NCBI GenBank assembly: GCA_039818345.1
Contig: JBCBUC010000023.1
Span: 1 to 64,000 of the forward strand
From: Parvularcula sp039818345
GTDB taxonomy: Bacteria; Pseudomonadota; Alphaproteobacteria; Caulobacterales; Parvularculaceae
Direction of reading: 5' to 3'
DNA: 64,000 nucleotides
Under the pieces are notes generated by a model. That model was not told where the DNA came from. It saw only the letters and a program-made list of their open reading frames with translations, and ran no database searches. Positions 50,045-57,449 of this stretch are shown here, piece after piece. A program made the position numbers and the translations under genes. The first letter of the stretch is position 1; each line of letters starts with the position of its first letter.

Positions 50045-51502
50045 CTAAACCTCGACCACTTCAGCATTCAGTGCCTCAACGCCCTCAATTGGTTGGTCTT
50101 CCGGTTGATCCGTTTCTACTGTTTGATCGGTTTCTTCGTCCGTCTCGTCCGTGCGCGCGTGTCCGAGCAAGGCAGCAAGATCATCCATCCCCTGGTCCGC
50201 TGGAACACTTTCTAAGCGATCTTGGTGGCAGAACCGCTCAAGCGCCGGAACTTTCTCTAGGGCCCGATCCGTCTCCGGATCACTCCCCTTTTTATAAAGG
50301 CCAATCGAAATGATGTCCCGCTTATCTTCGTAGACTGACATCAGCCGCCGTGCCTCAGATGCGATCGCCGCGTCAACGTCACTGTCATAACAATCTGGGA
50401 CCAGCCGAGAGACAGAGCCTGGTATATCGATCGACGGATACCGCCCGCGCATAGCGATATCGCGGCTCAGACGAATGTGGCCATCAAGAATACCGCGAAC
50501 ACTATCAGCAATAGGATCATCATGGTCATCGCCATCGACAAGGACCGTGGCGGCGAGGGTGATATCGCCCTGGTTGGCCATGCCCGGTCCGGAACGCTCC
50601 AACAGATGCGCAAGCTCGCCAAAGACTGACGGCGGAAAGCCGCGTGCTGATGGCGGCTCGCCAACCGCCAAGCCAATTTCGCGCAACGCGTGGGCAAAGC
50701 GCGTCACTGAATCCATCATACAAAAGACATTCCGCCCACGCTTTCGTTGATCTTCCGCCACCGCCATCGTCAAATATGCGGCTTGCCGGCGCGCCAGCGG
50801 GCTTTCATCCGAGGTCGCCACCACAACGATTGATCGCTTCAGCCCCTCTTCACCGAGATCGCGCTGCAGGAACTCCTGTACTTCCCGGCCCCGTTCACCG
50901 ATCAGGCCAATGACATTCACGTCAGCAGCACTTGATCGGGCAAGCATCGACAAAAGGGTCGACTTACCAACGCCAGACCCCGCGAAAATACCCATCCTCT
51001 GCCCACGACAAATTGGTGTGAAGGCATCGATCGATTTGATACCGGTATCAAGCATGGCGCCAACACGGCGGCGCTTGAACGCGGACGGCGGCGTCCCGCG
51101 CAGCGGCGTGGCGAACGCGCCTTCTGGTAAAGCCCCTTTTCCGTCAATGGGTTCCGCCATCGGGCCAATCACCCGGCCGAGCCAACCGTCAGAGACTTTA
51201 ATCCGAAAACGTTGTTCGTTGAAAAAGACCTTGGCCCCAACGGGCACGCCCTCGGTATCAGAGAACCCCATAAGCAGCGTCTGGTCGCGCTCCACACCCA
51301 CCACTTGGCAGGCGAGCGGTTCACCGCCATGGCGCTCCACATGGCAAAGGTCGCCGCCGGATAAAACGCCCGACAATCCCCTGACTTTAAGAACCATACC
51401 GAGGGCCGATGAAATCTCCCCCTCCCAAACAGGACCAGGGAGGTGCCGCAACATCGAGGCGGCTTCGTCAAGTGTGCGGGCTGCTGCGCGTTGATCGCTC
51501 AT
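50045..51502 (-). CDS. fliI: Flagellum-specific export ATPase FliI
   Basis: This 485-residue ATPase powers or regulates flagellar type III export. The P-loop is GIFAGSGVGKST (171-182), followed by GLIGERGREVQEFLQRDL, VVVATSDESPLARRQAAYL, VFCMMDSVTRFAHALREIGLAVGEPP and RGYPPS-like RGFPPSVFGELAHLLERSG. The last 40 residues form a very acidic tail (TDETDEETDQTVETDQPEDQ) not typical of the family. It is divergent from flgB and convergent with the DUF1217 gene. Confidence 0.95.
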   Translation of the reverse strand: MSDQRAAARTLDEAASMLRHLPGPVWEGEISSALGMVLKVRGLSGVLSGGDLCHVERHGGEPLACQVVGVERDQTLLMGFSDTEGVPVGAKVFFNEQRFRIKVSDGWLGRVIGPMAEPIDGKGALPEGAFATPLRGTPPSAFKRRRVGAMLDTGIKSIDAFTPICRGQRMGIFAGSGVGKSTLLSMLARSSAADVNVIGLIGERGREVQEFLQRDLGEEGLKRSIVVVATSDESPLARRQAAYLTMAVAEDQRKRGRNVFCMMDSVTRFAHALREIGLAVGEPPSARGFPPSVFGELAHLLERSGPGMANQGDITLAATVLVDGDDHDDPIADSVRGILDGHIRLSRDIAMRGRYPSIDIPGSVSRLVPDCYDSDVDAAIASEARRLMSVYEDKRDIISIGLYKKGSDPETDRALEKVPALERFCHQDRLESVPADQGMDDLAALLGHARTDETDEETDQTVETDQPEDQPIEGVEALNAEVVEV

Positions 51503-51549
51503 GTTTGTCCCTTCATAGAACGACCCCGTCCTGCCTCACGATCTTTTAT

Positions 51550-51564
51550 GCGGGTTTAAGCCGC
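51550..51564. promoter_or_regulatory. Dyad between fliI and flgB
   Basis: GCGGGTTTAAGCCGC shows GCGG/CCGC arms around GTTTAAG. It lies about 45 bases before flgB and about 50 before fliI. The TTTAA core is like the half-sites before flgF and other flagellar operons, so it may bind the same regulator. The dyad is short and could be fortuitous. Confidence 0.35.
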
Positions 51565-51608
51565 GAGTGGTTTTCTCCCCCCGTGCAAGCAGGAGAACCC
51601 GCGCGCCC

Positions 51609-52001
51609 ATGATTGAAGGTATCAGCCTCTTCCAGACCATGAGCCAGAAGCTCGACTTCCTTGGCGTTCGTCATACCCTCCTTGCACAGAACGTCGCGAA
51701 TGCCGACACGCCAGGATATAAGGCGCAGGACCTCAAGCCTTTTTCAGAGGCTCTGCGCACGGTGGAACCCGCGGGCATGATGTCCACGCATCAAAAACAC
51801 ATCACGTCCCAGCAAGGCAACACCACCTATCGGGAAGATCGCCGCGTTGAAGGGTGGGAAGTTGAGCCCTCCGGCAACCAAATTAGTCTCGAAGAGCAAA
51901 TGATCGAAGCGGCTGATGGCGCACGTCAGTACGAGCTCGCCACCAGCCTCATGAAAAAACATGTCAGCATGTTGAAAGCCACGCTGTCGACGCGTGCCTA
52001 A
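51609..52001 (+). CDS. flgB: Proximal rod protein FlgB
   Basis: This 130-residue rod protein has the typical QKLDFLGVRHTLLAQNVANADTPGYKAQDLKPF near the N-terminus and the C-terminal helix ISLEEQMIEAADGARQYELATSLMKKHVSMLKATL. The start at 51609 is chosen by family length. It begins the flgB-flgC-fliE-fliQ operon. Confidence 0.94.
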   Translation: MIEGISLFQTMSQKLDFLGVRHTLLAQNVANADTPGYKAQDLKPFSEALRTVEPAGMMSTHQKHITSQQGNTTYREDRRVEGWEVEPSGNQISLEEQMIEAADGARQYELATSLMKKHVSMLKATLSTRA

Positions 52002-52015
52002 GGACGGATAGAACA

Positions 52016-52429
52016 ATGGATCCTATTTCAGCAGCTATGAAAATTGCGGCATCGGGCCTGGAAGCACAGTCGCTCCGGGTTCGAATGGTCTCAGAGAACA
52101 TCGCAAACTCAAGCTCACTCGGCGCAGCGCCAGGGGCTGATCCCTATCGCCGCAAAACGATCGTGTTCCAACCGGATTTTGATCGGGCCCTCGGCGCGGA
52201 CATCGTCAAAGTGAAGAAGATCGGTCTCGATCCTGGTGATTTCACCCTCTCTTACGACCCGTCGCACCCTGCCGCGAACGCGGACGGCTATGTCAAACAG
52301 CCCAACGTCAACCCACTGATCGAAATGACCGACATGCGCGAAGCCACCCGGTCATATGATGCAAACCTCAACCTTATTGAACAAGCGCGCGGCATGGCAA
52401 TGTCGACCCTTGCGCTGCTCGATCGGTAA
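52016..52429 (+). CDS. flgC: Proximal rod protein FlgC
   Basis: This 137-residue rod protein has AMKIAASGLEAQSLRVRMVSENIANSSSLGAAPGADPYRRKTIVF and the C-terminal KQPNVNPLIEMTDMREATRSYDANLNLIEQARGMAMSTLALL, which match FlgC. It lies 14 bases after flgB and 16 bases before fliE. Confidence 0.96.
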   Translation: MDPISAAMKIAASGLEAQSLRVRMVSENIANSSSLGAAPGADPYRRKTIVFQPDFDRALGADIVKVKKIGLDPGDFTLSYDPSHPAANADGYVKQPNVNPLIEMTDMREATRSYDANLNLIEQARGMAMSTLALLDR

Positions 52430-52445
52430 ACAAGGACACTGACGG

Positions 52446-52754
52446 ATGATTGAAACCATCGCCGCTGTCGCTGCTAATGGATCCACGACCAGCGTGAACA
52501 TGACCAGCGCGGTCATGGAAACAAAGGAGATGGCTGGACCAAGCTTTATCGAAGCGCTCAAAGGAACAGCCATGGATTCGATCCAAACGATCCAACAGAG
52601 CGAAAAAATGTCCAGCGCCGCCATGCATGGCCAAGCCAGTTTGCAAGAGGTCGTTCAGGCCACGGTGAAGGCAGAAGTCGCTGTTGAGACGGCTATTTCG
52701 ATCCGTAACAAGATGATTGAGAGCTATCAAGAAATCATGCGGATGCCAATCTAA
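52446..52754 (+). CDS. fliE: Hook-basal body adaptor FliE
   Basis: This 102-residue protein links the MS ring to the rod. GPSFIEALKGTAMDSIQTIQQSEKMSSAAMHGQASLQEVVQATVKAEVAVETAISIRNKMIESYQEIMRMPI is the family pattern (read in parts: SFIEALKGT, LQEVVQATVKAE, RNKMIESYQEIMRMPI). The stop overlaps the fliQ start by one base. Confidence 0.93.
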   Translation: MIETIAAVAANGSTTSVNMTSAVMETKEMAGPSFIEALKGTAMDSIQTIQQSEKMSSAAMHGQASLQEVVQATVKAEVAVETAISIRNKMIESYQEIMRMPI

Positions 52755-53029
52755 TGAGTGAAGCGGATGTTATTCAAATCATCCGTGAGGGTTTCATCAC
52801 GACCCTCGTGATCTGTGGACCTCCATTGATCGCGGGCACGATCACCGGTCTAGGGATCGCCTTGTTTCAGGCCCTCACCCAGGTGCAGGAAATGACCTTG
52901 ACCTTTGTGCCCAAATTCGCCGCCATCTTCGCCACGATTGTCTTCAGTCTTCCGATGACTTTCCAAGCCCTGACCAAATATGGCGCCTTGGTGGGTGATA
53001 GAATTATCAGGTCAGGCGGACTGAATTAG
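52754..53029 (+). CDS. fliQ: Flagellar export gate protein FliQ
   Basis: This is a 91-residue export gate subunit with two transmembrane helices. It shows VICGPPLIAGTITGLGIALFQALTQVQEMTLTFVPKF and a second hydrophobic part (IFATIVFSLPMTFQALTKYG), as in FliQ. It overlaps fliE by one base (TAATG). The reading frame ends 4 bases into a convergent regulator gene, where the flagellar genes are interrupted for about 7 kb. Confidence 0.95.
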   Translation: MSEADVIQIIREGFITTLVICGPPLIAGTITGLGIALFQALTQVQEMTLTFVPKFAAIFATIVFSLPMTFQALTKYGALVGDRIIRSGGLN

Positions 53030-53706
53030 GTCAGCGCTTCCAAGATCGCGTTTTCATTCTGCTCATTGATCATCAACAGGCGGCTTGTACCATCACGCTC
53101 TGCCCACCCTTGGTCAAAAAGCAGCGTCAAAACAGCTTTGCCTAAACCGCCAGCGAGATGATAACGGCGTACGGACCAATCAAGGCACGTCTTACAGGTC
53201 GGGCGGCGCGCGTCCTCGAGCCCGTCGATATCAATACCGACAGCTCCAAATCGAGCGGCCCCTTTTTGCGTTAAACCCACCGCAGGGCCCTCTCCCTCCG
53301 CCAACCAACCGTTTTCGAGCCAATGATCATAAAGCTGCACTGCGAGATCACCGGCCAAATGGTCGTAACAGACCCGTGCACGCCGCATTGCGCTGTCTTT
53401 TGGTCCCGTCCGTACGCGCCGCCCCGCCCCGCGCTGTGCCACACCCATCAGCGCCTCTAACGCGAGCGCAACATCTTGATTAGCCAATCTGAAATAACGA
53501 TGCCGGCCTTGCGCTTCCTTTGACAGAAGGCCCGCCTCAACCAGCTGACCGAGATGGATTGAGGCCGTGGCCTTGGACACGCCCGCGACATCGGTGAGCT
53601 CACCTGCCGTAAGCGCCCGACCATCTAGCAGTGCACAGAGCATATTCGCCCGTGCGGGGTCCCCCATCAAGCTGGCTGTTCGGGCAATATCTGGTCCTTC
53701 AAACAT
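53026..53706 (-). CDS. ArsR/SmtB-type winged-helix regulator
   Basis: This 226-residue regulator has an ArsR-like winged helix (ASLMGDPARANMLCALLDGRALTAGELTDVAGVSKATASIHLGQLVEAGLL, residues 8-58) and a longer C-terminal part with TCKTCLDWSVRRYHLAGGLGKAVL. The CxxC and following His could bind a ligand or metal, but this is inference. It is divergent from the NIPSNAP/ABM genes, which are its likely targets, and convergent with fliQ by 4 bases. Confidence 0.83.
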   Translation of the reverse strand: MFEGPDIARTASLMGDPARANMLCALLDGRALTAGELTDVAGVSKATASIHLGQLVEAGLLSKEAQGRHRYFRLANQDVALALEALMGVAQRGAGRRVRTGPKDSAMRRARVCYDHLAGDLAVQLYDHWLENGWLAEGEGPAVGLTQKGAARFGAVGIDIDGLEDARRPTCKTCLDWSVRRYHLAGGLGKAVLTLLFDQGWAERDGTSRLLMINEQNENAILEALT

Positions 53707-53707
53707 A

Positions 53708-53725
53708 GTTTGATCATACCCAAAC
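53708..53725. promoter_or_regulatory. Short dyad at the regulator/NIPSNAP divergence
   Basis: GTTTG (53708-53712) and CAAAC (53721-53725) are inverted with an 8-base spacer, immediately upstream of the ArsR-type gene and about 50 bases before the NIPSNAP gene. The position fits autoregulation, but the arms are short. Confidence 0.3.
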
Positions 53726-53775
53726 CATTCGTGCCGGTCCAGCTGCTAAAGGCTCCCTCGTCACAGGAGGACATT

Positions 53776-54114
53776 ATGAGCCGACCCATCACCTGCGTGA
53801 TTGAATACGAGATCGACCCTTGGGCGCAGGATAGCTTTGCCCATTACGCAGAGCTTTGGGGACAAGCGATCCCCGCATGCGGCGCTGACCTGATCGGTTA
53901 TTTCGCCCCGCATGAGGGCTCGGTGACGAAGGGGTATGGAATCTATACCTTGCCGTCACTAGCTTCTTACGAAGCGTATAAAGAGCGACTTCGCGCCCAC
54001 CCGATCGGACAAGAAGCCTATCAGTTTGCGATGAAGGAGCGCTTCATTCGCCGTGAAGACAGAACCTTTTTGACCCTCGCATCAGCGCCCCATGCGCCAC
54101 TGGTGACACCATGA
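53776..54114 (+). CDS. NIPSNAP-type protein
   Basis: This 112-residue dimeric ferredoxin-like fold protein shows ITCVIEYEIDPWAQDSFAHYAELWGQAIPACGADLIGYFAPHEG and the SLASYEAYKERLRAHP helix, typical of the NIPSNAP family. The biochemical role is unknown. The start at 53776 follows AGGAGG. Its stop overlaps the next gene by 4 bases, so the two small proteins are probably made together under the divergent regulator. Confidence 0.8.
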   Translation: MSRPITCVIEYEIDPWAQDSFAHYAELWGQAIPACGADLIGYFAPHEGSVTKGYGIYTLPSLASYEAYKERLRAHPIGQEAYQFAMKERFIRREDRTFLTLASAPHAPLVTP

Positions 54115-54494
54115 TCGCCGTTATTTTTGAAGTGGAGCCGCAAGCGGGGAAGCGGGATCGCTATCTTGATTTAGCAGCAGAGCTCCGTCCACTCCTCGAT
54201 CAGATCGATGGGTTTTTATCGATCGAACGGTTCGAGAGCTTGACCACGCCGGGAAAAATTCTGTCCCTCTCGTTCTGGCGAGACGAGGGTTCAGTCGCGC
54301 AATGGCGCCGTCTGGAGACGCATCGCTCAGCGCAACGTCAGGGTCGGGACGATATCTTCTCCGACTACCGGCTGAGGGTCGCGCATGTGGTGAGAGACTA
54401 TGGTCTATCGCAGCGCGACACTGTGCCAACCGACAGCCAGGCGGTGCATGACAACGAGAGACCCGATCAAGGCAACGCGAACGCAACCACGTGA
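54111..54494 (+). CDS. ABM-domain (antibiotic biosynthesis monooxygenase-like) protein
   Basis: This is a 127-residue protein of the ABM dimeric alpha-beta barrel type: FEVEPQAGKRDRYLDLAAELRPLLDQIDGFLSIERFESL, then LSLSFWRDEGSVAQWRRLETHRSAQ. Members include small monooxygenases and heme-degrading enzymes; the substrate here is unknown. It overlaps the convergent PQQ-dehydrogenase gene by 28 bases. Confidence 0.8.
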   Translation: MIAVIFEVEPQAGKRDRYLDLAAELRPLLDQIDGFLSIERFESLTTPGKILSLSFWRDEGSVAQWRRLETHRSAQRQGRDDIFSDYRLRVAHVVRDYGLSQRDTVPTDSQAVHDNERPDQGNANATT

Positions 54495-56491
54495 TCACCC
54501 TTTGTGGTGCCGGCCGAGCCATGTCCACCGGCGGCGATCACCACAAACTGCCTGCCTTGATAAGTGTACGTCATAGGTGTCGCTTGTCCGCCCGCAGGAA
54601 GCCGACCCTTCCATAGCTCCTCACCCGTCTCAACGTCGAAGGCACGGAGAACATTGTCCATCGCCGCACCGATGAACACCAGGCCAGCACTGGTGATCAT
54701 CGGCCCACCGATCGTTGGGGTCCCTGTCTTCAACGCAAGAAGACCGTCGGTGAGATCCTCTGTGGTTCCATGAACACGCCGCCAAACGATCTCACCTGTG
54801 TTAAGATCGACACCAGCGAGAACGCCCCATGGTGGCGGCGTACAAGGAAGACCGAGCGGTGAAAGAAGGGGCGATCGCCGCATCGTAAAAGGAGAACCCT
54901 CCATCGGTGCAAATTCGGCGTCATCGGCGATGAATTGGGCCGTGGGCCGATCACCGTCCTTCGGCGACAGCTCGATAAAGGCGCCCATGTTTGACATGTT
55001 CACCACAAGGAGGTTCCGTGCCGGATCAAAAGCAGCGCTTCCCCAATTCCCGCCACCGCCCTGAAAGGGATAAGCGAGCGTGCCCTCTTCCACCGGGGGG
55101 GTGTAAAGCCCTTCACGGCGCAGTTTCCTGATCTTGCTTGCGCACACCCGCTTATCCCAAAGCGTGACGCCAAACGCATCTTTTGGGTCCACCGTGTTGG
55201 GAACGAGGGGCGGCGTGAGCGTCGGAAAGGGTTGGGTGGGTGAGAGGAACTCACCTTGAACGGGGTCTTGCGGCACGGGCCGTTCTTCAATTGGTAAAAA
55301 TGGCTCGCCCGTGTCGCGGTCGAGCACAAAGATCAGGCCCATCTTGGTGACCTGGGCGACAACATCATGAGGCACGCCGTCTCTTGTCACCCGATAAAGC
55401 CCAGGCTGAGCCGGCAGATCATAATCCCACACGTCATGGTGCACGGCTTGGAAGTGCCAGGCGACCTCGCCTGTTTCAGCATCAAGCGCGACCACAGAAT
55501 TCGCGTACCGATTATCGCCAACCCGGTTGCCACCATAGTAATCGGGGCTCGGGCTAGATGTCGGCAAAAAGACGAGACCGCGCTCATGATCGACCGATAT
55601 CGTCGACCACACATTGGTATGCCCAGTCCGAGCTGCAGAGCCGTCAGCCCAAGTCGACCAAGCGGGGTCTTCTGGACCCTGAGGGATAGGATTGAACCGC
55701 CAGCGGAGGGCACCAGTGCGGGCGTCAAAGGCATGGACAGTCCCGGACGGGGCGTCGGTTCGCAAGTTATCACTGATCGCAGAACCCGTGATCACCAGAT
55801 CACCAATGATTGCAGGCGCGGATGTGATCTGGAACTCCCCAGGCCACCGCAGCGGCATGTTCGGCTCAACCTTGATGGCGCCACCATCGCCAAAATCTGT
55901 GCACGGCACGCCTGATTGTGCATCAAGCGCGATCAGGCGCGAATCCACCGTTCCAAAAAACAGGCGTTTGCTGCATTGATCAGACGAAGCAGCCTGTTCA
56001 TCAGCCCAATAGGACACGCCCCGGCAGGTGTACTGATTGGCCGGATTACGCTCCAACCCGACCTTTGGATCAAATCGCCACTGCTCTGCACCTGTTGCTG
56101 GGTCAACCGATATCACCTCGGTGAATTGGGTACAGAAAATAAGCTGATCACCGATCAAAATGGGCGTCGTTTCAAAGGCAGATCGTCGGCTGACGCTCTC
56201 TCGGCCATCAAGCGCACCGGTTTGGATCGACCAGGCGACGTCAAGATCACCCACATTGTCGGGCGTGATCTGATCGGCCTTGGCATACCGCGTGCCTTTG
56301 GCGTCGCCGCCATAGGCCCGCCAGCCCTCACCGATCTCAGGAGGTGGCGTGGTGACGATCTCTGCTCGACCATCGATCGAGAGATCGTCCCACACCCCAA
56401 GCAATGTCCAAAGGGCCGAACCCCCAAGGAACGAGACGGCCAGAAAAAGGCCGAGAAAGACTGCGGTTAAACCGATCACCCGTCGCATCAT
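54467..56491 (-). CDS. Membrane-anchored PQQ-dependent dehydrogenase
   Basis: This 674-residue quinoprotein has one N-terminal membrane helix (about residues 5-30) followed by an eight-bladed propeller in the periplasm. WRAYGGDAKGTRYAKADQITPDNVGDLDVAW, HHDVWDYDLPAQPGLYRV, VTKMGLIFVLDRDTGEPFLPIEERPVPQDPVQGEFLSPTQP and the closing FVVIAAGGHGSAGTTKGDHVVAFALP match the glucose/quinate/shikimate dehydrogenase group. The usual five-helix N-terminal domain is reduced to one helix. The substrate is unknown. No PQQ biosynthesis genes are in the window. Confidence 0.9.
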   Translation of the reverse strand: MMRRVIGLTAVFLGLFLAVSFLGGSALWTLLGVWDDLSIDGRAEIVTTPPPEIGEGWRAYGGDAKGTRYAKADQITPDNVGDLDVAWSIQTGALDGRESVSRRSAFETTPILIGDQLIFCTQFTEVISVDPATGAEQWRFDPKVGLERNPANQYTCRGVSYWADEQAASSDQCSKRLFFGTVDSRLIALDAQSGVPCTDFGDGGAIKVEPNMPLRWPGEFQITSAPAIIGDLVITGSAISDNLRTDAPSGTVHAFDARTGALRWRFNPIPQGPEDPAWSTWADGSAARTGHTNVWSTISVDHERGLVFLPTSSPSPDYYGGNRVGDNRYANSVVALDAETGEVAWHFQAVHHDVWDYDLPAQPGLYRVTRDGVPHDVVAQVTKMGLIFVLDRDTGEPFLPIEERPVPQDPVQGEFLSPTQPFPTLTPPLVPNTVDPKDAFGVTLWDKRVCASKIRKLRREGLYTPPVEEGTLAYPFQGGGGNWGSAAFDPARNLLVVNMSNMGAFIELSPKDGDRPTAQFIADDAEFAPMEGSPFTMRRSPLLSPLGLPCTPPPWGVLAGVDLNTGEIVWRRVHGTTEDLTDGLLALKTGTPTIGGPMITSAGLVFIGAAMDNVLRAFDVETGEELWKGRLPAGGQATPMTYTYQGRQFVVIAAGGHGSAGTTKGDHVVAFALP

Positions 56492-56522
56492 GGGGCGAGA
56501 TTACCCCATATGCGGCGCTCGG

Positions 56523-56966
56523 TCAGCAGCAGCGGGTTTCGGTTTTTTGTATCTTCTTCTCTTCCGCCAAAAACTCAGGTCCGCGGTCGGTGCCGTAGAC
56601 TTGCGCTTGCGCCATGGTGTGGAACATCTCCCAAACGACACCCGATGGATCACGGGTCCAGTGTTTGTCGCTATGGGCATAGCAACACTCCGCCTTCGGC
56701 TCATCTCTGATGGGCGCATCAACCGAGGCGAGACGAGCGGCAAGCTCTTGAAGCTCTGTCTCCGTCTCGGTTTTGATCCCGACATGGTCGATGCCAAAGC
56801 CCCGTGCCTCTTGCCGGCTGATGGCAAGGTGCACCTTGGGGTCTTCGACCTCCCAACGGACATAGTCCGGTTTTTCGAGCGTCGGCTCTTGACCAAAGAT
56901 CGCTGAGTAGAACTGCTTCGATGTCTGAAGATCATCGACACTGATATGCAGATGGAGGCGTTTCAT
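56523..56966 (-). CDS. arsI: ArsI/CadI-family metalloenzyme (C-As lyase-like)
   Basis: This 147-residue VOC-fold protein has His5, His61 and Glu113 placed like the metal ligands of ArsI, and the vicinal pair Cys94-Cys95 (AECCYAHSD) that binds trivalent organoarsenicals in that family. It ends in a further CC. ArsI cleaves the carbon-arsenic bond of methylarsenite using oxygen. Its ATG overlaps the stop of the upstream arsR-like gene, giving a two-gene operon. No arsenic efflux or reductase gene is adjacent. Confidence 0.85.
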   Translation of the reverse strand: MKRLHLHISVDDLQTSKQFYSAIFGQEPTLEKPDYVRWEVEDPKVHLAISRQEARGFGIDHVGIKTETETELQELAARLASVDAPIRDEPKAECCYAHSDKHWTRDPSGVVWEMFHTMAQAQVYGTDRGPEFLAEEKKIQKTETRCC

Positions 56967-57307
56967 GCTGTGGCTCCTTGGGTTTGGAGGGCTGAGGCTT
57001 CCAGCCCTTCGATGATTTCGGGAAGGCCCTGGCAGCAGCGCGCCATCAAGAATGACGCAACGCCGCGAAGGGCTTCAAAATTAGCGCGATAAAGGATCGT
57101 CCGCCCCAGTCGTTCTGAACGGACAAGGCCAGCAGAACCGAGAACACCAAGATGTTGCGACATTAAATTATGCCGTACACCAAGATGTTGCGCGACATCC
57201 CCTGCCTTGATGCCGTCATCGCCGGCCTGGACCAGCAATGTGAGCGCATCGAGCCGGGTTTCCTGCGACAGGGCGGAGAAAATCTGGAGAGCTTGTTCCT
57301 TTTCCAT
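56963..57307 (-). CDS. arsR: ArsR-family repressor, probable As(III) sensor
   Basis: This 114-residue winged-helix repressor shows IFSALSQETRLDALTLLVQ, VAQHLGVRHNLMSQHLGVLGSAGLVRSERLGRTILYR. The usual ELCVCDL metal site on the recognition helix is missing, but Cys91-Cys92 near the C-terminus matches the alternative arsenite site seen in ArsR of Acidithiobacillus. It leads the arsI operon and has a dyad upstream. Confidence 0.87.
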   Translation of the reverse strand: MEKEQALQIFSALSQETRLDALTLLVQAGDDGIKAGDVAQHLGVRHNLMSQHLGVLGSAGLVRSERLGRTILYRANFEALRGVASFLMARCCQGLPEIIEGLEASALQTQGATA

Positions 57308-57333
57308 GGGCAGAAGATAACGCCGACCAAAAA

Positions 57334-57355
57334 TATGTCAATAGGTCATGACATA
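57334..57355. promoter_or_regulatory. ArsR operator candidate
   Basis: TATGTC (57334-57339) and GACATA (57350-57355) are perfect inverted copies with a 10-base spacer, 27-48 bases upstream of the arsR-like start. This is the right place and style for an ArsR dimer site. Confidence 0.5.
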
Positions 57356-57449
57356 ACGAATTATTGGCACCGCCGATCGTTGGCAAAGCATGCGCCCGCG
57401 CCTGAGGATGTGACTTGCGGGTGGCTTCGGCATTGGAGATTCTGATGTT

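Noticed and set aside
54467..54494. 28-base convergent overlap of the ABM and PQQ dehydrogenase genes as a regulatory antisense device
   Set aside because: Short convergent overlaps are common in compact genomes and nothing further supports a function.
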